A DNA stretch of 29,094 bases from Actinomycetota bacterium (GCA_027318945.1 DAHVOF010000085.1:1-29094), one strand, 5' to 3'. Counted from the first letter of the stretch, positions 1-8,625 are shown. Notes: a model not told the origin generated them from the letters alone. Numbers and translations: made by a program.

Positions 1-1864
1 CAGTTACAGACGTGGCGTTGGCTTGTGAGCTAGTGCCAGAAGAGGTGCCGTTGTACCACTGGGCTTCGTAGTTAAGGCTGCCGTTCGAGCAGTTCGAAAA
101 CATCACGTCGTACGAACCTGAAGCAATGCCGCCGATTGTATAAGTGCCGCCGCTGGAGGTCTGGCTTCCGTACGACTGGCTGGGGGTGCCAGATCCAGTG
201 GAGGCAGGAACCGCTACCACGCAGATCCCTTGAATTCCAGTGGTCCCAGAAGCATCGGTGACCATACCCGATATGGTTTCCCCAGCTGCCAGTGAGGCGT
301 TGATGCCAGTAACGGGACCAGTTGATTCGGCAGGACTCGTTACAGTGATCGAGGTCGAAGTGTCAGCTGTGACTGTTCCGGGCGTAGTTCCGAAGTCCAC
401 CGCAGTTTCGCCACCAAGGTTGGAGCCGGTAATAATGACGGATGTGCCGCCGGATGTTGGTCCTGACGAGGGACTTATAGAGTTGACGATAGGTGAAGAC
501 ACCACATAGGTGAACTGATCTGCGCTAGAGGTGGCGCTTGCACCCGATGAAGTCGTGACAGTTATATCTACAATACCGGTACCTGACGGGCTCGTGACGG
601 TGATTGAGGTAGGCGAGTCAGCTGTGACTGTTCCGGGCGTAGTTCCGAAGTCCACCGCAGTTTCGCCACCAAGGTTGGAGCCGGTAATAATGACGGATGT
701 GCCGCCGGATGTTGGTCCTGACGAGGGACTTATAGAGTTGACGATAGGCGCTGAGGTTACAGCGTTCAGGTTGGTGCCAGAGAGAATGCTGGCGCCCGTC
801 GAGCCGGTACTTGGCGCCGTTGCGAAACAGTCACTCGTCGAGGGACATGAGAGTCCTCCGATGGTAGTGATCTCGGACGGGACTGTCTGGCTGCTCCAGG
901 TGGTTCCGCCGTCTCCAGTTCCGATAATTGCGGGTGAACCCGAGACGTCGGAACCCATTGCCTCGCACATCGTGGTCGAGGGACAGGAGATTCCGCCAAG
1001 GCTATGTGTGCCTGAGGGAACTATCTGGCTGCTCCAGTTGGTTCCGCCGTCTCCAGTTCCGACGATTACGGCCGAGTTGGAGCTATCAATACCCACCGCC
1101 TCGCAGACTAATACCGAAGGGCATGAGATACCCGAAAGGCTGTTTATCCCCAACAGTACTGTCGGGCTGTTCCAGGTGCTTCCGCCATCTCCAGTTCCGA
1201 CGATTACAGCCGAACTCGAATTATTAAAACCTACCGCCTCACAAACTGAGGTAGAGGAACATGAGACTCCCTCAAGGAGGTCAATCCCGGGGGGCACCGT
1301 CTGTGGGGTCCAGGTGGTTCCTCCGTCGGTGGTTCCGAGGATTTCCGCCGACGCCAAGCTATTAGAACCCACTGCCTCGCAAACTGTAGTTGAGGGACAT
1401 GAGATACCTCCGAGGCTGTTGATACCGGAGGGCACCGTCTGCGGGGTCCAGGTGGTTCCTCCGTCGGTGGTTCCGACAATTGCCGCAGTGTCCGAATTAT
1501 TGAGGCCCACTGCCTCGCAAACTGTAGTTGAGGGACATGAGATACCTCCGAGGCTGTCGATACCGGAGAGCACCTGCGGTTGGGTCCAAGTGGTTCCTCC
1601 GTCGGTGGTTCCGACAATTACCGCCGAGAACGAAACTACAGTTCCCACCGCCTCGCAATCTGTGCTCGAGTAACACGAGATTCCGTTGAGCGTGCTAATC
1701 GTCGTCGAAAAGGTAGTGCTTACGGCCCAGCCCGATGTGGCAGCTACAGCTGGCACCGAGGTGGGCAGAAAAACTGCGACCGTTGACAATACTAGCCCAA
1801 CGACAAGATTTCTAGCCCAAGTTAGACCCGCCGAACCGAAGAAAAGACGTGCCGAAGCCTTCAT
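1..1864 (-). CDS. Secreted BNR/Ycf48-like repeat protein with two IPT/TIG domains (C-terminus beyond window)
   Basis: The minus-strand frame is open from an ATG at 1864 to the left edge, giving 621 residues with no stop, so the protein continues outside the window. The start is backed by a run of six G five bases upstream. Residues about 15-45 form a signal peptide (hydrophobic core, then VPAVAA). Next come seven units of exactly 46 residues with the pattern GISCPST-x-CEAVG, then AxIVGTTDGGTTW, which is the BNR/Ycf48-like beta-propeller repeat; each carries two cysteines spaced alike. Two IPT/TIG immunoglobulin-like domains follow (SPSSGPTSGGTSVIITGSN), 85 residues apart. The last part (GTYTIGGIASGSYDV, then YEAQWYNGTSS) resembles carboxypeptidase-regulatory-like domains. 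The family is typically exported and cell-surface bound; a binding or adhesive role is inference. Base order on the other strand also gives long open frames, which are shadows. Confidence 0.88.
   Translation of the reverse strand, partial: MKASARLFFGSAGLTWARNLVVGLVLSTVAVFLPTSVPAVAATSGWAVSTTFSTTISTLNGISCYSSTDCEAVGTVVSFSAVIVGTTDGGTTWTQPQVLSGIDSLGGISCPSTTVCEAVGLNNSDTAAIVGTTDGGTTWTPQTVPSGINSLGGISCPSTTVCEAVGSNSLASAEILGTTDGGTTWTPQTVPPGIDLLEGVSCSSTSVCEAVGFNNSSSAVIVGTGDGGSTWNSPTVLLGINSLSGISCPSVLVCEAVGIDSSNSAVIVGTGDGGTNWSSQIVPSGTHSLGGISCPSTTMCEAMGSDVSGSPAIIGTGDGGTTWSSQTVPSEITTIGGLSCPSTSDCFATAPSTGSTGASILSGTNLNAVTSAPIVNSISPSSGPTSGGTSVIITGSNLGGETAVDFGTTPGTVTADSPTSITVTSPSGTGIVDITVTTSSGASATSSADQFTYVVSSPIVNSISPSSGPTSGGTSVIITGSNLGGETAVDFGTTPGTVTADTSTSITVTSPAESTGPVTGINASLAAGETISGMVTDASGTTGIQGICVVAVPASTGSGTPSQSYGSQTSSGGTYTIGGIASGSYDVMFSNCSNGSLNYEAQWYNGTSSGTSSQANATSVT
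362..748 (-). repeat. Perfect 132-bp direct repeat inside two IPT/TIG domains
   Basis: Bases 362-493 and 617-748 are identical over 132 bp and are offset by 255 bp (85 codons), so the reading frame is kept. The segment encodes the IPT core from the SPIVNSIS region through the TPGTVTAD region. The DNA between the two copies differs. Identity at third codon positions means the duplication is recent or kept uniform by gene conversion. Confidence 0.9.
822..1690 (-). repeat. Seven tandem 138-bp units encoding 46-residue BNR-like repeats
   Basis: The marker gcctcgc (plus strand) or a diverged form of it recurs at 822, 960, 1098, 1236, 1374, 1512 and 1650, always 138 bases apart, so every unit is exactly 46 codons. 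The leftmost unit is the most diverged. The units around 1374-1512 and 1512-1650 share long identical stretches, which points to recent duplication or gene conversion at the N-terminal end of the array. Each unit encodes CPS-x4-C-E-A-V-G followed by a GTTDGG turn. Confidence 0.85.
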
Positions 1865-2565
1865 TGGATTCCCCCCGCCAAATTACAACTTCGCAAATGA
1901 AGCAAATGAAAAATGAAGAACAAAGGTACTGGTGTATCCCCGAATGCGCTGACCTAAGATACAGGAATCTCCAAAAAAACTTCAGTTTCAGTCAAGATAC
2001 CACTGGAAGTCCCAGCGTTTCAATAGGTAGACAAGAATTTGGAGCACTTCGTGTGGCAGGTGAAAAGACTACGGTCCACGAGTGCGTTTTACTCAAAACA
2101 AATTTCAGCCTTAAACTTGACTTCATACCAAACCCTCTGCAGATGAGTTTGGTCCTAAAGTGCCGGCAGGAACTAGCCGGCAAAGGTTAGTCCAAAATGT
2201 TCCATCTACAAGAGCTGCCCTGCTAATCTGGTGAACAGCCAACGGCTCATCATTCTCTGAAGATGCGCTCCTCCGTACAGCCGGCTTCATCTAGATCGCG
2301 CTCGACGAGACGATGGTCGCGGGCGCAACCTTGCTCCGGACCTGATCAGGGCATTGCGATTCGGAGCGCACTACATAGATTGGGGCACAGGAATTGATTG
2401 GTCTTCACCTTCTTAAAATACGGCCGCTCAAGATACAGCGGTGCAGGCCCACTTCTGGTTCGAGTGCGCCCGCGGAGCTAGCCCGCCGATGAGCGACACG
2501 ACTACATACCTTGGGCGGCTCAGGGAAAGCGTCTCGTCGAGACTCCGGCACAAGCGGAGAATCAG
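1865..2565. other. 700-bp divergent intergenic region, no convincing gene
   Basis: This lies between the divergent surface-protein gene (minus) and the first MFS gene (plus). Short open frames on both strands have no recognisable family pattern, no good ribosome site and unremarkable composition. A perfect 7-bp inverted repeat, TGCCGGC-N8-GCCGGCA, sits at 2161-2182 and could form a hairpin, possibly the end of a lost gene. Promoters for both flanking genes must be here, but no strong -35/-10 pair stands out. Confidence 0.5.
1893..1918. repeat. Short tandem repeat in the leader of the surface-protein gene
   Basis: GCAAATGAA occurs twice head to tail at 1893-1901 and 1902-1910, followed by a partial third copy (AAATGAAG). 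It lies 29-54 bases upstream of the surface-protein start, in the expected promoter or 5' leader. It could be a binding site or a slippage-prone tract; nothing in the sequence decides this. Confidence 0.4.
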
Positions 2566-4053
2566 ATGAGTTCCTTGGCAAGCTTTGGGGACAATAATCG
2601 CAAGTGGTCGATCCTCGCGGTCGTGACCCTCGGCTCGTTCATATTCAACGTGGACGCGACGATTGTGGTCGTGGGTCTTCCCCGGATACTTGATGGGCTC
2701 CACGCGAGCATTAGTGCCGGCCTATGGACCCTGACCGGATATCTGCTCGTGAGCACGGTGCTTCTTCTTCCCGTGGGCAGGTGGTCCGACTTGTTCGGAA
2801 GAAAGCAGATCTTCATAGCGGGCTACCTTTTCTTCGCCATCGGTTCCGCACTTTGCGCCCTTGCCCCTTCAGGCGGAGCACTAGTCGGCTTTCGGCTTAT
2901 CCAGGGCGTAGGAGGAGGAATCCTGGGTAGCGTTGGGATTCCAATAATTACAGAGGCATTTCCGCCGAATGAGCTAGGCAAGGCAATTGGGATCAACTCC
3001 ATCGCTTGGGTGTTCGGATCGGTGGTGGGCCCAGTCGCTGGTGGAGCTCTAGTGAGTGGATTTGGGTGGCGCTCAATCTTTTGGGTAACTGTGCCATTCG
3101 CGATTCTGGGAGCTATCACCGGAACACTCCTCCTTCCTTCCACGAAGAGCCTGCAGCGACGGCAACCGATGGACTGGGTCGGGGTTACAAGCTTTTCAGT
3201 GGCTCTTGCCTCTCTTTTGATAGCTCTTTCAGAGGGCTTGGCCTGGGGATGGACCAGCCCGCGCATCGTTGGCCTTTTCGCATTGACCATCCTGGCTTTA
3301 GCCGCATTCTTTGCGGGAGAGTCTCGACGCAAGTACCCCCTTTTTATGCTCAGCCTTTTCAAGCACCGGCACTTTGCCGCCATTCAGGGCGTGGTGGTAT
3401 TTGCCAGCATCGCATTTTTCGCAACTACATTCCTCCTGACTTTCTACCTCCAAGGCGCGCTTCACCAGACACCCCTTGCCACTGGCCTCTTGCTACTGCC
3501 GCTTTCGATACCGCAAATGGTCGCAGCGCCACTCAGCGGGCGGCTAGCAGACAGAATCGGATTTGCCCGTCCGGTATTTACAGGCCTTATTATCGTTGCG
3601 CTGGCCGATTTACTGTTGAGCCTTCTCGGACCCCATCTGAACTACGCGCTGCTGATCCTTCCCCTGGCGCTAATGTCAGTTGGCAACGGCGTCTATTGGC
3701 CTCCGATGGTCAAAGGAACCATGCAGTCTGCGCCAAAAGAAGTGGCAGGAGCCGCGTCCGGTATGTTCTATACGCTGCGCAACGTGGGCTTTACGCTCTC
3801 GCTGACACTAGCGCTCCTCAGCGCAGAAAGCAGCCTGCCGGCCGCCACGGCCACGAAAGTGTTCCTTGGGATCGAGACGGCCATCTCAAGCTCTTCCGCC
3901 GCAGCCCTTTCGCATGGGATAGACATCACGTTCCGGCTCTTTGTGCTCTGCTATGTCGTTGCGCTTGCATTTTCGGTTCTTCTGCTCAAACCGCATAAGA
4001 TGAAACTTGTTCAAACCGATACCGTTGGTGAAGCCCCTGTGGTATCCACTTGA
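2566..4053 (+). CDS. MFS drug exporter, DHA2 (EmrB/QacA) family, 14 TM
   Basis: This is a 495-residue integral membrane protein. The first helix carries the DHA2 hallmark (NVDATIVVVGLPRI, compare LDxTIVNVALP). The loop 2-3 motif is GRWSDLFGRKQIF, and helix 5 has the antiporter motif GSVVGPVAGGALV followed by FGWRSIFWVTVPF. Length and hydrophobic pattern fit 14 membrane segments, the usual DHA2 layout. These proteins export drugs or metabolites using the proton gradient; the substrate cannot be read from sequence. The start is supported by GGAGA at 2556-2560, five bases before ATG. No TetR or MarR regulator sits beside it. A second, unrelated MFS gene follows 356 bases downstream on the same strand. 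Confidence 0.92.
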   Translation: MSSLASFGDNNRKWSILAVVTLGSFIFNVDATIVVVGLPRILDGLHASISAGLWTLTGYLLVSTVLLLPVGRWSDLFGRKQIFIAGYLFFAIGSALCALAPSGGALVGFRLIQGVGGGILGSVGIPIITEAFPPNELGKAIGINSIAWVFGSVVGPVAGGALVSGFGWRSIFWVTVPFAILGAITGTLLLPSTKSLQRRQPMDWVGVTSFSVALASLLIALSEGLAWGWTSPRIVGLFALTILALAAFFAGESRRKYPLFMLSLFKHRHFAAIQGVVVFASIAFFATTFLLTFYLQGALHQTPLATGLLLLPLSIPQMVAAPLSGRLADRIGFARPVFTGLIIVALADLLLSLLGPHLNYALLILPLALMSVGNGVYWPPMVKGTMQSAPKEVAGAASGMFYTLRNVGFTLSLTLALLSAESSLPAATATKVFLGIETAISSSSAAALSHGIDITFRLFVLCYVVALAFSVLLLKPHKMKLVQTDTVGEAPVVST

Positions 4054-4060
4054 GTCACTA

Positions 4061-4089
4061 ATGCGGCCTTTCAACATCTCGCGCCGCAT
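4061..4089 (+). terminator. Possible hairpin after the DHA2 transporter
   Basis: A perfect 7-bp inverted repeat, ATGCGGC at 4061-4067 and GCCGCAT at 4083-4089, starts 8 bases after the transporter stop codon. The loop is 15 bases and there is no T-tract, so it is at best a weak or factor-dependent terminator. Confidence 0.35.
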
Positions 4090-4302
4090 GGACAGCGAAT
4101 CTAACGGGCTTACAAATCAAGAGGCCGTCTCAAGACAAGAACAGCCGTCAAGGACTTTTGCAATTATGCCTGCCTGGGCACTAGTCGGCGCAAAAAAGGC
4201 AGCCATCTCAACCAGTGAGCGAGCACTGGGAAGACGTCTCCGAATGCGTAAAAGGTAATTTGTCCACTTGCACCAGGAATACATGGAGAGGTGACGATGG
4301 TT

Positions 4303-4325
4303 AATACCAAGTGGGGTATTTGGTA
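4303..4325. promoter_or_regulatory. Overlapping inverted repeats upstream of the second MFS gene
   Basis: AATACC (4303-4308) pairs with GGTATT (4315-4320), and TACCAA (4305-4310) pairs with TTGGTA (4320-4325), so two dyads interlock. This is 85-107 bases upstream of the likely start at 4410. It could be an operator or an RNA switch between two hairpins. The rest of 4054-4409 holds no recognisable gene. Confidence 0.35.
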
Positions 4326-4409
4326 AATCGTCGGCTGCTGCCATCTGTGCGGCACGGGCAAGCCGGCCAAGCCAGATCCCGACCGGAGCTCTTAGCGGAT
4401 AGGAAACCT

Positions 4410-5789
4410 ATGCAAAACGTCGCAGAAGTAAAAGATGGCTCTCCAGCATCGAGGACCAAAACACTCAGCCTCATTTCCTTCGGGCACTTCATAAACGACG
4501 GCATGGTGTTCTTCATTCCGGTAACCGCCGCTATCCTGGCCAAGGAACATGGGGCTCCTGCCGCGCTCATTACTGCGGTGCTTACTCTGTTCTACCTGGC
4601 AACCGCTCTTTTCGGACTTGTAGTAGGCAGGATCGCAGACATCGTCGGAAGAAGAGGGGTCCTGATCTCCCTGGGCATCTTCATCTTGTCTTTGGGTTTG
4701 GGGGGATTCTATCTGGCGCTTCTCGCCCCGCCCGGCCCTGGCGCCGACGCGCTGGCAATTCTTGCCGCGATAGTAGCGGGAGTCGGCAGCTCGTTCTACC
4801 ACCCGCTGGGGGGCTCGGTGATCCAGCTCGCCTTCGACAAGCAGTCGATGGGCAGGGTGCTTGGCATAAACGGCGCATTCGGAAGCTTGGGCCGCGCACT
4901 CTATCCGTCGGTATTTTTCATTGTTGCCGCTTTCTCGATTACACAGACCAGCACCGTGGCGATCTTCGCGGCGGTCGGCGCGATCTCAGCAGGGATCATC
5001 GGATGGGGATTGGCAGAATCGGTCTCCAAAAAGCGGCGTGGGCATTCTACGTCCGTTGCGGTACCGTCCTCAAAAGGTTCAGGTGACATAACACAGAGCA
5101 TGAAACCCAGTGCACAAAATGCGGTCTCTCACGGCGCATCATCAACTACAGGTAAGGACACGGCCAGCCAAAACGAGAGCGGAAAGCAATCAATGCGCAA
5201 CGTGCTCAACGGAAGCGTAATCGCTCTTACGATCATCGCGTTCTTCAGGTCGATGGCCTTTATAGGAATTGTTTCATGGGTGCCCATCTATCTGACCACG
5301 CAGAAGCACTTTGGCGTTTCCTCCCACCTTGGCTACACGGTGACACTTATGTATGCGGGCGGAGTGGTGGGACAGCCTTTGTTCGGTCAACTGGTCGACC
5401 GCTTTGACAAGAGGCTCGTCCTCTCGCTCAACAGCCTCCTTTCCGCACTTTCGATTATCGCCTATATCGCAACGTCAGGCGCTGCATCAATGGTTGCGCT
5501 CGTCTTCTTTGGCTTTTTCACCTTCGCCGGATTCCCCCTTCTTCTTTCTCTCGTCTCTGATTACGTTCCAAAGGGCTCGTCCTCTACCGGAAACGCGCTT
5601 GTGTGGGGGCTCGGCTCGACCGGAGGCCAGGCGATGGGACCGCTCGTAGTGGGGCTTCTGACCTTTGGGTCGTATTCTCGGCTAACGACAGCCTTCGCTA
5701 TCATGGCCGTCATTGCGGCTCTAACCGTGCTTGGAACCCCCTTGCTTGCGAAATCTGAGAATCGCACAAAGATGCCGCTGTTCGGTTGA
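4410..5789 (+). CDS. MFS transporter, fosmidomycin-resistance (Fsr) type
   Basis: This is a 459-residue membrane protein. The N-terminal SFGHFINDGMVFFIP matches the GHxxND signature of the Fsr branch of MFS, followed by GRIADIVGRRGVLIS (loop 2-3 motif) and helices in two six-helix halves. ATG 4410 is chosen because AGGA at 4401-4404 precedes it; an in-frame GTG at 4311 would add 33 polar residues that do not fit the family and lacks a good ribosome site. Between the halves (about residues 210-275) lies a long Ser/Thr/Lys-rich hydrophilic loop, larger than usual. Homologues export fosmidomycin or transport small acids; the real substrate is unknown. It may be cotranscribed with the DHA2 gene, but the 356-bp gap argues for its own promoter. 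Confidence 0.88.
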   Translation: MQNVAEVKDGSPASRTKTLSLISFGHFINDGMVFFIPVTAAILAKEHGAPAALITAVLTLFYLATALFGLVVGRIADIVGRRGVLISLGIFILSLGLGGFYLALLAPPGPGADALAILAAIVAGVGSSFYHPLGGSVIQLAFDKQSMGRVLGINGAFGSLGRALYPSVFFIVAAFSITQTSTVAIFAAVGAISAGIIGWGLAESVSKKRRGHSTSVAVPSSKGSGDITQSMKPSAQNAVSHGASSTTGKDTASQNESGKQSMRNVLNGSVIALTIIAFFRSMAFIGIVSWVPIYLTTQKHFGVSSHLGYTVTLMYAGGVVGQPLFGQLVDRFDKRLVLSLNSLLSALSIIAYIATSGAASMVALVFFGFFTFAGFPLLLSLVSDYVPKGSSSTGNALVWGLGSTGGQAMGPLVVGLLTFGSYSRLTTAFAIMAVIAALTVLGTPLLAKSENRTKMPLFG

Positions 5790-5853
5790 GCGATTCAGCC
5801 CACGTAATCTGAGGCCGTGAGGGCTCTCCAAACACAATCTGCACATCGCAATG

Positions 5854-5905
5854 CGGAGCGGCACGCTCCGGCTGCTACTACGCACACTGTCCCTGCAGTG
5901 TTGTT
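5854..5905 (+). terminator. Two consecutive hairpins downstream of the Fsr-type gene
   Basis: CGGAGCG-GCA-CGCTCCG (5854-5870) is a tight 7-bp stem. ACACTG-N6-CAGTGT (5884-5901) follows, with a short T-rich stretch (tgttcc) after it. Together they make a plausible terminator 65-115 bases after the stop at 5789. Neither has a strong T-run. Confidence 0.4.
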
Positions 5906-6014
5906 CCTACGCGTGCCCCCTGCCGCTACAAGCTCCGAAACGCCGGTGCGCGTGAGAGCTGTATTGCGACGCATTCGTTGATTGCATCAGGGGTGTAGTG
6001 CGACACCGGGAATG

Positions 6015-6028
6015 CGGATCGCGATCCG
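6015..6028. other. Perfect 14-bp palindrome
   Basis: CGGATCGCGATCCG is fully self-complementary. It lies in the gene-poor stretch 5790-6164, upstream of the HYR/FIMAH remnant. A protein-binding site is possible; a chance occurrence cannot be excluded. I see nothing else in that stretch beyond the hairpins at 5854-5905. Confidence 0.35.
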
Positions 6029-6164
6029 ACTGAAGATCCATCTTCTCAAGATCGGAAGTGTCCACAATTCTTGAGCGGGCAATTCAAGAAGTCCAGCGTA
6101 AACCAGGTCGGACACACAACTCTCCACACAGCTCATTTCATTCCAACGGATTCTGAGAGCTTCT

Positions 6165-7001
6165 TTGCAAAAGAAAAACATAGATGGGTTGCAATCCCCA
6201 TTCCTATTCCTGCGACGGCGACAAAATTGCCGTCGGAGAAAGGCGCTATATGACCACATTGGTTCGCCTCTTCCCGGAAGCAAGTCCTACAAAACTGTAA
6301 GGCTGCAGGTTTCGACCTCGCTTTCAACCTTGGCAATTTCTGGCGCGGCCTTGCTACCTAGTTCGCCAGCCTTTGCGCAGTCGTCCAACACGGTGACGGC
6401 AACTGTTCCTGTCGGCAGTCACCCAACCGGAGTTGCGTTCGGCTCGGCGAACAATGACATCTATGTCACGAATCGATACTCCGAAGCTGCTTCGGTCATG
6501 GCTACCCAGGTGGCCAAAGACCTGGCTATTGCCGCGCCGGCATATCTGACGGTATACGCCACAAGCTCTTCGGGCACTATGATCAAGTATTTTCTACCTG
6601 TGGTGAGCGACCCAGATGACGCAACTCTGCCTGTAGCTACACGCTCGCAGCCATCTGGTTCCGTATTTCCAGTGGGCGTGAGCACTGTGAACTGTTCGGT
6701 GAAAAGCTGCGACGACACTCGCAGTACAGTAGCAACAAGTTTCACAATTGACGTTCTTGGAGTGAAAAGCCAAATACGAAACCTGGAGTCTTATGCGATA
6801 GGTGTCGGACCTGCAAAAAGCCTCTCAAGCAGGATTCGTTCGGCACTTTCCGATCTCAACTCCGGCAATCCAAAACGTGCGAAGTCGGCACTTCTGAGCT
6901 TCGTCCATGAAGTCAGCGCGCAATCCGGCAAATAGAAAAGCAAGGCCAAGACGAGCGTCCTGAGCGCAGATGCCCAGCAGATCATAAGCGTCCTGGGCTA
7001 G
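6165..7001 (+). pseudogene. Remnant of secreted YVTN-propeller/HYR/FIMAH-like protein, with in-frame TAG at 6933
   Basis: The frame opens at TTG 6165 (GAGAG at 6155-6159) and has a signal-peptide-like segment ending PSSPAFAQSS near residue 70. One beta-propeller strand set follows (VPVGSHPTGVAFG, then DIYVTN), which breaks off after a single blade. A HYR-type domain comes next (YATSSSGTMIKY, then SGSVFPVGVSTVNCSV). The C-terminal helical segment (IRNLESYAIGVG, ALSDLNSGNPKRAKSALLSF) resembles the FIMAH domain. TAG at 6933-6935 ends the frame inside this domain, yet 21 more codons in the same frame (ending AQQIISVLG) complete the expected last helix before a second TAG at 6999. There is no ATG or GTG near the signal peptide. 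I read this as an internally deleted, prematurely stopped relic; expression of the truncated form cannot be excluded. Confidence 0.6.
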
Positions 7002-7019
7002 CCAAATCTTTTCACCGAA

Positions 7020-7057
7020 TCTCTCGTCCGGTGCAGTTCCTGCGTCTGGACGAGAGA
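7020..7057 (+). terminator. Hairpin with perfect 10-bp stem after the HYR/FIMAH remnant
   Basis: TCTCTCGTCC (7020-7029) pairs perfectly with GGACGAGAGA (7048-7057) around an 18-base loop, and CTTTT follows at 7063-7067. It sits 19 bases after the second stop of the remnant, the right place for its terminator. Confidence 0.5.
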
Positions 7058-7312
7058 CCGAATCTTTTGGCACGTCTTTCAAAGAAGAGCCGGCGAGCCG
7101 CTTAACCTGGAGAAATCAATGGGAGGACCATATAACGTGGCTCGCATATTGTGATCGGCAAATCGTCGCGACGTGTGATTGGGTTGCTTGATCACCCCTA
7201 TCACACTGAAGTCATGCCTTGCCTCTCGACGGGACATATCATTTCCTGCAATTGTGATAACTACCGCAATGTAGGCGCCTTGGGACGCTCGGTATTTACA
7301 AACTTCTTGACG

Positions 7313-7753
7313 CTAGAGGCCCATCCCCTGAAAAAGCTCCTCGATAGTTATGGGAGAGTTTTCGTTCTCGTTGATAGACACATGGACCGTGTAGGCATCG
7401 GTCAGAACTGTCCCATCAGCTCCCTGCGTCACATGCTTGATCCTGATGCTGGTAGTGCCGATGTCGGTCACGTATGAGGTTACCGTTACGACGTCGTCCA
7501 ACCCGAAAGGCTTCTTATACTCACAATGAGCGGAGATCACCGGAAGGGCGAAGCCGTTGGCGAGCATGTTGCTGAGCGAGATGCCAAGCTTGTGAAACAG
7601 CTGGATCTCGTTTCTGTCAATGAAGGAAAATATAGAAGCAAAATGTATTCTTGAGACGTCTACATCCTGCATCGATATGTGAATAGTCGACTCCACCTTG
7701 GTAGTTTCGAGCCGCTCTCTCCACGTCATTGTCTGCTCTTTCAATTCATTCAT
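7313..7753 (-). CDS. Hotdog-fold acyl-CoA thioesterase (4HBT/YbgC-like)
   Basis: This is a 146-residue cytosolic protein of the usual length for 4-hydroxybenzoyl-CoA thioesterase relatives. It shows the order expected of the fold: an early aromatic-rich segment (RIHFASIFSFIDRNEIQLFHKLG), the hotdog helix, a strand pair (HCEYKKPFGLDDVVTVTSYV) and the TSIRIKHVTQG strand. These enzymes cleave acyl- or aroyl-CoA to acid and CoA. An alternative start is ATG 7729 (MTWRERL), where AAAGAG lies at suitable distance. It stands alone on the minus strand, about 0.9 kb from the GntR gene and the CoA-based catabolic island, so a CoA-releasing role for that pathway is possible but unproven. Confidence 0.75.
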   Translation of the reverse strand: MNELKEQTMTWRERLETTKVESTIHISMQDVDVSRIHFASIFSFIDRNEIQLFHKLGISLSNMLANGFALPVISAHCEYKKPFGLDDVVTVTSYVTDIGTTSIRIKHVTQGADGTVLTDAYTVHVSINENENSPITIEELFQGMGL

Positions 7754-8605
7754 ATTCGCGCTTTCTAAAGTACTTTTCCCTGAGAATCTCCACTATACCG
7801 GACTGACCGCTTTACATCCTGCCGTTACGCCGTTCACCTGCCATGCTCTGGCGCTAATGCAGGGGCGAACAACACGCCGTCGAACTTTGCGGCCTTATAC
7901 ATCCGCGGCTCAAGCGGCTCATTTCAAAACGATCGAATCCTGTTTCACAAGCTTCTTACACCACTTACAACTTGCGGATCTGGAAAAAGATTTCCAAATC
8001 AAACAAACTTCCTTGAAAGCCCTCGTCAATCGACCGATAGGACACGCTGGCACCTAAGTTCCCTGGCAGCGTTTCTTTGCCAGCAACTGCAGATTCTTGG
8101 CCTGCGACAAGAATCAAGGTCAAAGTCAGGTTGACAATGACGAGGCCCTTTTCGGCGGTCTTTTCTGCATGGATTCGATGAATAGGGATTTGGATTTACT
8201 CCCGCGCGCCCCGTCGTAAGAACGAATATTGGATTCGACCTGGCACCTCAGGTTTCACTCTTCGCGAGCTGGATTTTGGACGATCCGGGATTTGCCGCCT
8301 CGTCAAAAAAGGACATTTGCCAACTCAGAGTTTTGCTAAAGCTCTTCGCGAACATTCGCGTCGCCAGTCCGTCGTTTCAATGTGGCTCTTTGGGACAAGC
8401 TATGCGACGGCTTTACCGTGGCGCCAATGTTCACCTTCACGGCCGACGATGTCGCTACCACGTATCAATCGGCTCAAGCACTATCTAGACTCAAAGCTTT
8501 GCCGTTTCGAGGAAAATGCGAACAGAAGAAACGGGCGAAAACTCTTATGCGGTCGAAGTAAATTCGATCCGTTCAGCAGCTAACCTGCTCAATCAATAGT
8601 ATCAT
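7754..8605. other. 850-bp gene-poor stretch
   Basis: Several short plus-strand frames overlap one another between 7698 and 8583 but none shows a family motif or a clear ribosome site. One plus-strand frame across about 8370-8570 reads like real protein (VALWDKLCDGF, then FTFTADDVATTYQ) without a start codon, so a decayed gene fragment is possible. No transposon ends, tRNA or obvious terminator seen. Confidence 0.4.
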
Positions 8606-8625
8606 TTGTATGCGGGTGGATACAA
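8606..8625. promoter_or_regulatory. Predicted GntR operator, site 1 (TTGTAT-N8-ATACAA)
   Basis: TTGTAT (8606-8611) and ATACAA (8620-8625) form a perfect dyad with an 8-base spacer. It overlaps the beginning of the GntR-family gene, so occupancy would block its own expression. The identical arms and spacer length recur at 19454-19473 ahead of the CoA-transferase operon. Assignment to this regulator is inference. Confidence 0.55.

Noticed and set aside
240..1673. Long plus-strand open frames opposite the surface-protein gene
   Set aside because: They mirror the repeat structure of the minus-strand gene, which has signal peptide, ribosome site and known domains; the plus frames have none.
2449..2480. 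GGTTCGAG, like a tRNA T-loop
   Set aside because: The flanking five-base stems do not pair and no acceptor or anticodon arm can be drawn.
3006..3998. 330-codon plus-strand frame inside the DHA2 transporter
   Set aside because: It is an out-of-frame shadow of a gene with clear MFS motifs and has no recognisable domain.
7020..7057. The 10-bp inverted repeat as an insertion-sequence end
   Set aside because: The two arms are close together with no transposase between them and T residues follow, so a hairpin terminator is the simpler reading.
8276..8583. Two overlapping plus-strand frames
   Set aside because: They overlap in different frames and neither has motifs; a third frame without a start looks slightly more protein-like but is also unassigned.
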